From assembly GCA_002428365.1 (NCBI GenBank), contig DIVW01000035.1, positions 1 through 21,469 on the forward strand: a stretch of 21,469 nt of DNA, in the 5' to 3' direction. This DNA comes from Propionibacteriaceae bacterium UBA6122 (GTDB lineage: Bacteria; Actinomycetota; Actinomycetes; Propionibacteriales; Propionibacteriaceae). The notes below the pieces were generated by a model. It was given only the letters and a program-made list of their open reading frames with translations, did no database searches and was not told the DNA's origin. Positions 16,101 through 21,469 of this stretch are shown piece after piece; positions within the stretch are counted from its first letter, which is position 1; every line of letters begins with the position of its first letter. Made by a program: the position numbers and the translations under genes.

Positions 16101-16207
16101 ATCACCACGTGATCGCCGTTGGCGGCTTGGGCCACCGGGGCCGAAAAGGCTGCGGTTGGGGTGAGTAGGGCAATGGTCGCCAAAGCGACCAGGCTGGTGC
16201 GTTTCAT
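13121..16207 (-). CDS. Secreted ExeM/NucH-family endonuclease with lamin-tail, OB-like and C-terminal modules
   Basis: A 1,028-residue exported nuclease likely to degrade extracellular DNA. Signal peptide 1-29 (AQA-AN). A lamin-tail domain runs from about 33 (VVINEAYLNGGSSG; YVELYNPTDSPVPLAGWSL). An OB-fold-like segment near 250-330 (GYVIQ; GDYVQVTGKVSEFNGLTEI) precedes the endonuclease/exonuclease/phosphatase domain at about 495-830. That domain carries LASFNVLNYF, SLEEIEN (Glu573), VNHFKSKG (His672), TGDFNAY (730-736), SLDHIL and SSDHDP (His822). This domain order is typical of ExeM/NucH. The last 194 residues match the nucleotidase tail. The frame opens 194 codons earlier, but that part only mirrors the TetR gene. 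MKRTSLV is preceded by AGGAG at an 11-base spacing and starts a proper signal peptide. Confidence 0.9.
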   Translation of the reverse strand: MKRTSLVALATIALLTPTAAFSAPVAQAANGDHVVINEAYLNGGSSGATYLNKYVELYNPTDSPVPLAGWSLQYRSYNSTSPASVASLTGTIPAKGYYLIKGSANAANGIDWATPVAPDATTGVSWSGNASGGQLILADTTTALNLASGSVVEASDNVVDLLGYTAATTYEGHVESGTGAVTKAFARTNGADTDDNEADFSQITTFAPTNSAGVTYTAEPPVPPTEKTIAEIQGTTNTSPLAGVSVTTRGFVTARYHTGGFNGYVIQAASSGTDLDDSSDALFVYSSATVASVAIGDYVQVTGKVSEFNGLTEITVASGDLTTLDAAGLIPPVAAKVSWPATDTGREALESMLIEPQGDFTVTDTYETNYYGSVGLSAANSPLLIPTEMGRPGSTSYTQAITDNAAQAVTLDDGASINFNSTANKSIPLPYLSLDKPVRVGAAVSFTAPVIVDYRNSLWNLQPTQQLTAANADTVQPATFANTRTPAPAAVGGRFKLASFNVLNYFTTTGADAVAAGATCTFYNDRDGNHITVNTCTDPGVRGAADAANLARQQAKIVAAINTIDADVVSLEEIENSTIAGKPRDAAVATLVDALNAAAGSTRWAFVPSPATVPAGEDVIRTAFIYNPNKIELIGESAISTDPAFDNARPSLAQTFQPVNEPSNKFLAIVNHFKSKGCPSPALDPANPDADQGDGQGCWNGLRVQEAQAVVSFANELKSSAGTDRVFLTGDFNAYTHEDPMHVLYDAGYTDQGSKTGKYTYSFDSQSGSLDHILTSAAAEQAVTGADIWNINSGESVALEYSRYNYNITNLYDASPYRSSDHDPEIVGYNPALPATATTVKLSKTKVAYGTPITATATVTGATTGTVRFSYDKVTTEVALVNGSASLTLPANLAVGRHQLVASFVATSSAAGSSSAPVKFVVTKAKVKVIGKTSFRIAGVRKPFTFVVRTEPLGTGVWASGTLKTYLHGHLVDSTVLKESDQGTQTISIDAKDLKWYGRGSSLTVITKLTNSKTTHNATVKWIRLYLV

Positions 16208-16374
16208 TTGGGGGCTGGCTCCTGATGAGGGGGATTCTGCGGAGGTGTCACTTCGTTGTGAACTCTTCGGAGCGTACGGAGGTTGAACCACGCTTAGCAA
16301 TACCCCAGGTGAGCCGAAGATGAACTCGACCAGACATGCCAGCACTCGGCGCGGTGCGGCCCGGTGCGGATCGC

Positions 16375-17019
16375 TTAGGTGCGAAGGCGCTCGGCAGCGT
16401 CCAGGACTACTTCCAGGCCGATGTGAAACTCGTCGGCATAGTCGTAGCTGCCGGCGAGGACGACCTCTTTCAGGTACTCGCCGAAGTGGGGAAGCTGGGC
16501 AGTCAGTGGCAGCATTTCGGAGGCGATCGCCGTCGCGCTGTCGGCGTCGAAGGGTAGCTGGAGCTCGGTGAGCAGGAAGCCGAACACGTAGGCGTCGATC
16601 AGGGAGAACACGCTCCCGCAGGCCCGCACCCCGAAGCCGGCGGCTCGTAAGTAGCCGAGCACCTGGTCGTGGTGCTGCAGGGTCGCCAGCCCCGGATGGG
16701 AGCGGGACTCCAGCACCTGCAGCGCCCAGCGATGGCGGTGCAGGGCGGCTCGCTGGGAGTCGGCGCGCTGCCGCAGCCCGTCGCGCCAACTGCGGGTAGT
16801 CGGGATCTCGATCTCGGTGAAGACGACGTCGATCATGGCATCGAGGAGGGCGTCCTTGTCGCGGAGGTGGTGGTAGAGCGACATCGCCTCAACGGAGAGT
16901 TCCTGGCCTAGGCGGCGCATGCTGAGCCGCTCGAGCCCGTCCGCGTCGGCCATCCGGATGGCCGTTGTGACGATCAACTCCAGGCTCAGGGCAGGCTTCG
17001 CGCGGTTGAAGTTACTCAT
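16375..17019 (-). CDS. TetR/AcrR-family repressor
   Basis: A 214-residue dimeric DNA-binding regulator. The N-terminal TetR HTH is at about 17-62, with helix-turn-helix LSMRRLGQELSVEAMSLYHHLRDKDALLDAM. The C-terminal ligand domain resembles the TetR_C_1 type (HRHRWALQVLESRSHPG; long helices with DAYVFGFLLTELQLPF). The start is supported by AAGGTG eight bases upstream. It diverges from a DUF4386 membrane protein across 90 bases that carry two palindromic operators, so autorepression and control of that neighbour are likely. The ligand is unknown. The 167 bases beyond its stop hold only the nuclease leader; no clear terminator or promoter was found there. Confidence 0.9.
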   Translation of the reverse strand: MSNFNRAKPALSLELIVTTAIRMADADGLERLSMRRLGQELSVEAMSLYHHLRDKDALLDAMIDVVFTEIEIPTTRSWRDGLRQRADSQRAALHRHRWALQVLESRSHPGLATLQHHDQVLGYLRAAGFGVRACGSVFSLIDAYVFGFLLTELQLPFDADSATAIASEMLPLTAQLPHFGEYLKEVVLAGSYDYADEFHIGLEVVLDAAERLRT

Positions 17020-17055
17020 CTGAGGTCACCTTGACTCCACTCTCCACGAGGTCTA

Positions 17056-17088
17056 CCTTATGGCGTAAGGCATCCTTACGGTGTAAGG
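17056..17088. promoter_or_regulatory. Twin TetR operators
   Basis: CCTTATGGCGTAAGG (17056-17070) and CCTTACGGTGTAAGG (17074-17088) are two copies of one inverted repeat, CCTTA-N5-TAAGG, centred 18 bases apart. They lie in the divergent tetR/DUF4386 promoter region. The two-site arrangement fits cooperative binding by a TetR dimer pair. Confidence 0.85.
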
Positions 17089-17109
17089 CCTGAATGAGAG
17101 GCAGTTGCG

Positions 17110-17763
17110 ATGACCCCCAATAGTCCGTCCTTCGCGGTGGAAGCCGCGACTGAATCGGTAGTGGCAAGGAGATACGCCCGGTTGGCCGCTTGGTCACTGC
17201 TGGTGCTCGCTTTGGTGGCCATCCCCGCCAGCATGCTGACCACGGCCGAGGCGACCCCGCTCGGGCTGATCGCGGGCGGGGTCAGCTTCGGATTGGCGGC
17301 AGTGCTCGATGTGGTGGTCGCTTGGGGGCTGTACGGGCTGATTCGCGGCACCGCGCCGCTACTGGGAGCGGCGTCTTTGGCGCTGCGGGCGGCCTACGCG
17401 CTGGTGCTCGCTGCGGCCGCAGCCACCTTGTTGTTTCCCGGTCGCGACGCGGCGGTCTTCCATCGGTGGTGGTCGGAGGCCTTGATCATCTTCGGCGTGC
17501 ATCTGGTGGTTACCGCATTCGCGCTTAGGGCCATCAGCGCCCCAGTGATCGTCTGGCTCCTCACCGGGCTCGCCGGACTGGCCTACCTTCTCGATGCGCT
17601 CCCGGCGCCGCTGGATCTGATTCCCACCATCGCGCTGGTGCCATTCGAGTTGGGTGAGCTCGTGCTGATGGGGTGGCTTTTCGTGGCCTACCGAGTGCCG
17701 GGACGCCGAGCCCTTAGGCGCCAACAGCGACTCAGCGCCGCAACCGCAGACCCTGCGGAGTGA
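17110..17763 (+). CDS. DUF4386-family membrane protein
   Basis: A 217-residue integral membrane protein with about six hydrophobic segments (near 22-45, 50-76, 80-105, 120-140, 143-165 and 170-195). The block WWSEALIIFGVHLVVTAFAL, followed by a helix ending in LLTGLAGLAYLLDALPAPL, fits DUF4386 proteins, which often pair with TetR regulators; their molecular function is unknown. ATG at 17110 has AGAGG about nine bases upstream. The twin operators directly upstream predict repression by the adjacent TetR. Its last 32 bases overlap the convergent lhr gene, so there is no terminator space between them. A family match by memory only, hence moderate confidence in the name. Confidence 0.7.
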   Translation: MTPNSPSFAVEAATESVVARRYARLAAWSLLVLALVAIPASMLTTAEATPLGLIAGGVSFGLAAVLDVVVAWGLYGLIRGTAPLLGAASLALRAAYALVLAAAAATLLFPGRDAAVFHRWWSEALIIFGVHLVVTAFALRAISAPVIVWLLTGLAGLAYLLDALPAPLDLIPTIALVPFELGELVLMGWLFVAYRVPGRRALRRQQRLSAATADPAE

Positions 17764-20700
17764 GCCCGAAGCCCGCCTTGGCCAGGGCTTGGGCCAGCGG
17801 CTGGGACGAGCCGAGGGCGGCTTGGCCGTCCACCTTGGTGACGGTGAGCCGGCCAAGCACCCCGGCATGAACCGCCTCAGCCAGGGCCACTGCGGCCGGT
17901 TCGAGCAAGGTGGGCTCATCGGTCCACGACAGCAAGGTGCGACCACCCCGTTCGACGTAGAGCACCAGACGGCCGGTGATCAGCACTACCAAGGCCCCGG
18001 CCTTGCGAGCGGGCAGGTGGCCGCCTTGGTTGCGAGGCGGCCAGCCGAGGGCGGCACCGTAGGGATTGGCCGGGTCGGTGGCGGCCAGTACCACAGCAGG
18101 TTCGGTCGGGGTGTGCTCCAGCTCGCTGTTCTGGGCGCGCAGGCGATCCACGGCGCCGGTGTCGCCGAACTGCGCGGCTCCAAGGCCTTCGATGAAGTAG
18201 CCGCGTCGGATCCGTCCGGCTTCCTCGGCGGCGGCCAGCACTCGGTAGATGCCGGCGAATCCGCCGGGCACCTCCTCGGCGGCGACGCTGCCGCGAGTGA
18301 GGATTCCGTAGCGCTCGAGCAGTAGCTCGGCCCGAGCCACGGCCCGAGTGGTCGGGTCGGCTTCCGGCTCCGGCAACGCCGACCAGCGTCCGGCCGCTTG
18401 CGGCGGGGCCAATCGCCTCCTCAGCGCGGCCGCCGTTAGCGCTGGACGGTGCCGTCCGCGAGCCGGTTGAGGGCGGCGGCGGTGTGCCGAAGCGCCAGCA
18501 GTGAGCAGGGCCCTCAGCCCGGCGAAGGTGTCATTGGTCACCCGTCCTGACCAAGCCAGCTCCCAGAGCAGCTCGGTCAACTGCGCCTCGGGCAGTTCGC
18601 TTCGCTCGGCCAGCCGGACGAAGAAATGGCCGCCGCTGCCGAGTAGCGCTAACACCGTGGCCGCCTCAGCGGTGAGCGGCACGGTTGGCGTCGTCAAGGT
18701 GGTGGCGGCGGTAGCGGCCGGGTGCAGACTGAGCCAGCCATCGTTGCCGCCGATCGCGCCGTGACCCTGCCAAAGCAGCTCACCGCTAGCGGTCAGTTCG
18801 TCCAGCATGGCCGGGACATAGTCGACCACTCGCGCTGGCAGGATCAGTGACTCCAGCGCGCTGGCTGGTAGCGGCAATCCGGCCAATTGATCGGCCACTT
18901 GCAGCACCCCGTCAACCCCACGCCGCTGGCCGAGGCCCTGCCAGTTGGGCAGGAAGCGCGCGAAGTCGACTGCACTGACCGGCTCGACACTGTGTCGCAG
19001 CGCGGCCAGCGAACGCCGCCGCAGAATGCGCAGCACCCCCGCATCGCAAAACTGTGGGCCAGCGCCCTCGATTGGCACGGGGGGAGCCTTCGACCCTTCG
19101 ACAGGCTCAGGGAACTGTGGAACTAAGTTCAGGGAACTCGCGGGTGGCCGCCAACCTGGCGGGGAAAGCTCGCCTTCAACCAGTCGGCCTGCGCTCACCA
19201 GCCGCCGGAGCGCTTCCCGGGCTACCGTCGGGCCAATGCCGAGCCAAGCCGCGGCTTCGCCGGCGGTGAAGACGGTGTGACTTCGGGCATAGCGCGTCAG
19301 CAGTTCACCGATCGGATCCGCACTTGGTGCCAGAAACGCCTCGGGCACCCAATCGGGTAGTTGCACCCCCAGACCATCGCGGGCCCGAGCGGCATCTTCT
19401 ATTGCCACCCAGCGATCACCGGGAAGCTCCAGAACCAGGCCCTGGGCGACCAACTCGGCGAGCCGGGCCCCGAGTTCGGCCGGCTCGCGGGTGCGAGCGG
19501 CTAGCCCGGCTTTGGTAAGAGGGCCCAACATCCGCAGCAGGTCTGTGACGTCCTCGGCGTCGCGAGCCTTGCGCTCCTCGGTGAGGTGCTGGAGTTCGAG
19601 CTCGGTTGCGGTGAGCGCTTCCGGGTCGAGCAGATCGGCCAGGGCCAGGCCCTCGGCAGTGCCGAGCAGTTCGGCCAGCAGTTGCGGATCCAGGCTCAGC
19701 GCCGCGGCCCGGCGTTCGGCCAGCGGCGAATCGGCGTCGTAAAGGAACTGGGCGATGTAGCCGAACTGCAGCGATGAGGCGAAGGGGGACGGATGGCTGG
19801 TATCGACAGCGACGGTGGCCACCTTTCGTGACCGAACCTCACCAAGCAACTCAACCAGCGCCGGCACATCGAACACGTCATTGACGCACTCGCGCACCGC
19901 TTCCAACACAATCGGGAAGCTCGGATAGGCGCTGGCGACCTGGAGCAACTGCGAAGACCGCAGTCGTTGCTGCCATAGCGCCTGCCGTTTGCCGGGACGG
20001 CGATTCGGCAACAGCAGCGCTCGTCCGGCACATTCGCGGAAGCGGGCCGCGAACAGCGCCGAGCCACCCAACTGTTCGGTGACCTGGGCAGATACCAGCT
20101 CTGGGTCGGGGAAGATCAGCTCCAGTAGCTCAGCTAGGGCCGGGCCGGCCTCGCTGGCCGCCGCTTCCAGGCCGGATTCATCGTCCCAGCCGGTATCGGG
20201 AAGTCGGAACACCAGCCCGTCGTCGGCGTGCATCGCCTGGACGTCCACCCCGAAGCGCTCCCGAAGCCGAGCGGCGGCGATCAACGCCCACGGCGCATGC
20301 ACTTGGGCGCCGAAGGGGGAGTGCACCACCACCCGCCAATCACCCAGCTCGTCGCGGAATCGCTCCACCACGATTTGGCGGTCGTGGGGCAGGCGCCCCA
20401 TCGCTTCGGATTGCTCGTTGAGGTAGTTCAGCAGATTGTCGACCGCCCATTCATCCAGCCCCAACTTGGCTAGGCGCGCCTTCGCTTTCGGGGCCGACAG
20501 AGCGGATAGTTCGCGGACGAAGGCGCCCACGGCCCGGCCCAACTCGGCCGGACGCCCCAGCGAATCGCCCTTCCAGAAGGGTAGGCGCGCCGCCTGGCCG
20601 GGAGCCGGGGCCACCAGCACCCGGTCATGAGTGATGTCGATGATCCGCCAACTGGAAGTGCCCAGCGCGATCACATCACCCACTCGGGACTCGTAAACCA

Positions 20701-21469
20701 TCTCTTCGTCGAGTTCGCCTACTCGGCGCCCGGCGCTGTCGGGAGCCTCCGCCGCGCTGAGGAAGACCCCATAGAGGCCGCGGTCGGGGATGGTGCCGCC
20801 AGAGGTGACCGCGAGTCGCTGGGCGCTTCGCCGGCCGGTGAGGGTGTCGGTGGCTCGATCCCAGGTCAGGCGGGGGCGTAGCTCAGCGAAATCCTCGCTG
20901 GGGTAGCGGCCAGCCAGCATGTCGAGCACCGCCGCCAGCACCGCTTGAGTGAGGGTGGCGAACGGGGCCGAACGGCGCACCAGCGTCTCCACTTCGCTCA
21001 CCGTCCACTCGTCCATCGCGACCATCGCCACGATCTGTTGGGCGAGCACGTCCAAGGGGTTGGCAGGCACCTGCAACGACTCAATCTGGCCGGCGAGCAT
21101 CTGCTCCACCGCTACCGCGGTCTGCACCAGGTCACCGCGGAACTTGGGGTACAGCACCCCGCGCGAAACCGCCCCGACCTGATGCCCGGCCCGGCCGACC
21201 CGCTGCAGCCCGGCCGCGACCGAGGGCGGCGATTCAACCTGGATCACCAAGTCGATCGCGCCCATATCGATACCAAGTTCCAGCGAGGAGGTGGCCACCA
21301 CCGCTGGCACCCGGCCAGCTTTCAGTTCCGCCTCGACCAGTTGGCGCTGCTCCCGGCTCACCGATCCGTGGTGGGCTCTGGCCAGCACCGGTGGCGCTCC
21401 GTAGCCGATCGCCGATTGAGCCATCACCTCCGCTGGGGTGCGACGTGACCCTTCGACAAGCTCAGGGAA
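17732..21469 (-). CDS. lhr: Lhr-type ATP-dependent DNA helicase, C-terminal 1,245 residues (N terminus off the right edge)
   Basis: Superfamily 2 DNA helicase involved in DNA repair. The frame is open to the window edge; the GTG at 21427 is internal. Visible residues: RecA2 domain with ARAHHGSVS near 30-38, motif V VATSSLELGIDMG at 58-70 and motif VI LQRVGRAGHQ at 88-97. The Lhr-core winged helix and associated domain follow (VPANPLDVLAQQIVAMVAMDEW; LAVTSGGTIPDRGLYGVFL; LPFWKGDSLGRPAELG), then the long Lhr-specific C-terminal region ending with RKAGALVVLITGRLVLYVERGGRTLLSW. The ATPase motifs I-III would be off the edge (family length about 1,500). Two repeat copies lie in frame: FPELVEG at the extreme right edge and FPEPVEG near residue 787. 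The 3' end overlaps the DUF4386 gene by 32 bases. Confidence 0.93.
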   Translation of the reverse strand, partial: FPELVEGSRRTPAEVMAQSAIGYGAPPVLARAHHGSVSREQRQLVEAELKAGRVPAVVATSSLELGIDMGAIDLVIQVESPPSVAAGLQRVGRAGHQVGAVSRGVLYPKFRGDLVQTAVAVEQMLAGQIESLQVPANPLDVLAQQIVAMVAMDEWTVSEVETLVRRSAPFATLTQAVLAAVLDMLAGRYPSEDFAELRPRLTWDRATDTLTGRRSAQRLAVTSGGTIPDRGLYGVFLSAAEAPDSAGRRVGELDEEMVYESRVGDVIALGTSSWRIIDITHDRVLVAPAPGQAARLPFWKGDSLGRPAELGRAVGAFVRELSALSAPKAKARLAKLGLDEWAVDNLLNYLNEQSEAMGRLPHDRQIVVERFRDELGDWRVVVHSPFGAQVHAPWALIAAARLRERFGVDVQAMHADDGLVFRLPDTGWDDESGLEAAASEAGPALAELLELIFPDPELVSAQVTEQLGGSALFAARFRECAGRALLLPNRRPGKRQALWQQRLRSSQLLQVASAYPSFPIVLEAVRECVNDVFDVPALVELLGEVRSRKVATVAVDTSHPSPFASSLQFGYIAQFLYDADSPLAERRAAALSLDPQLLAELLGTAEGLALADLLDPEALTATELELQHLTEERKARDAEDVTDLLRMLGPLTKAGLAARTREPAELGARLAELVAQGLVLELPGDRWVAIEDAARARDGLGVQLPDWVPEAFLAPSADPIGELLTRYARSHTVFTAGEAAAWLGIGPTVAREALRRLVSAGRLVEGELSPPGWRPPASSLNLVPQFPEPVEGSKAPPVPIEGAGPQFCDAGVLRILRRRSLAALRHSVEPVSAVDFARFLPNWQGLGQRRGVDGVLQVADQLAGLPLPASALESLILPARVVDYVPAMLDELTASGELLWQGHGAIGGNDGWLSLHPAATAATTLTTPTVPLTAEAATVLALLGSGGHFFVRLAERSELPEAQLTELLWELAWSGRVTNDTFAGLRALLTAGASAHRRRPQPARGRHRPALTAAALRRRLAPPQAAGRWSALPEPEADPTTRAVARAELLLERYGILTRGSVAAEEVPGGFAGIYRVLAAAEEAGRIRRGYFIEGLGAAQFGDTGAVDRLRAQNSELEHTPTEPAVVLAATDPANPYGAALGWPPRNQGGHLPARKAGALVVLITGRLVLYVERGGRTLLSWTDEPTLLEPAAVALAEAVHAGVLGRLTVTKVDGQAALGSSQPLAQALAKAGFGLTPQGLRLRR
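19088..19112. repeat. Dispersed repeat copy inside lhr
   Basis: This 25-base copy matches the arms of the 8765-8896 element, including the doubled CTTCGACCCTTCGAC start and GCTCAGGG end. Read through lhr it gives FPEPVEGSK. A TCAGGGAACT direct repeat follows (19107-19116 and 19129-19138). Confidence 0.85.
21449..21467. repeat. Dispersed repeat copy at the right edge, inside lhr
   Basis: CCCTTCGACAAGCTCAGGG, identical in its core to the right arm of the 8765-8896 element. It is in the lhr frame and reads FPELVEGS. Anything beyond 21469 is unseen. Confidence 0.85.

Noticed and set aside
16251..16290. PHO-box-like GTTCA elements upstream of the nuclease
   Set aside because: The two GTTCA elements on the minus strand are 25 bases apart, not a multiple of 11, and no matching -10 was found.
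16208..16789. 194-codon upstream extension of the nuclease frame
   Set aside because: It runs antisense-frame through the TetR gene, is Arg/Ala/Pro-rich with no family pattern, and a proper signal peptide with ribosome site starts at 16207.

Overview
This is a high-GC window. Its features suggest an actinobacterium, most plausibly in or near the Propionibacteriaceae, although no rRNA or marker gene is present to prove it. The clues are a perfect DtxR/IdeR-type iron box, an actinobacterial-style Lhr helicase, a DUF4386/TetR pair, secreted proteins with Ala-rich signal peptides, and a dispersed CCCTTCGACARGCTCAGGG repeat that reads as 'FPEPVEG' inside proteins. Coding density is high and most genes lie on the minus strand.

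Positions 1-6626 hold a Calvin-Benson-Bassham cassette. A LysR regulator (cbbR, plus strand) diverges from a tight minus-strand operon: cbbF (class I fructose-bisphosphatase), cbbP (phosphoribulokinase), cbbT (transketolase), cbbA (class II aldolase) and the start of cbbM. The cbbM product is a form II RuBisCO cut by the left edge just after the active-site KPK motif. This is essentially the gene order of form II operons of purple non-sulfur alphaproteobacteria, without cbbG, and it looks like a transferred unit. A near-palindrome between cbbR and cbbF is the likely CbbR site.

Positions 6655-8713 hold an iron-uptake unit. EfeU permease overlaps a lipoprotein that is only the cupredoxin domain of EfeO, downstream of a perfect 19-bp iron box. 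A sigma-factor-like protein follows. Positions 8765-8896 form a repeat island. An overlapping pair follows: a K+ channel-like protein with an unusual filter and an MBL-fold hydrolase.

Positions 10287-16207 encode two large secreted enzymes, a UshA-like 5'-nucleotidase and an ExeM/NucH-like nuclease. Together they could degrade extracellular DNA to nucleosides and phosphate. Both end in the same roughly 195-residue C-terminal module, whose last ~100 residues I do not recognise. A PHO-box-like promoter precedes the nucleotidase.

Positions 16375-21469 hold a TetR regulator with twin palindromic operators, a divergent DUF4386 membrane protein, and the C-terminal 1,245 residues of an Lhr-type helicase. 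The Lhr reading frame has absorbed two copies of the dispersed repeat. No tRNA, rRNA, CRISPR array or transposase gene was seen.
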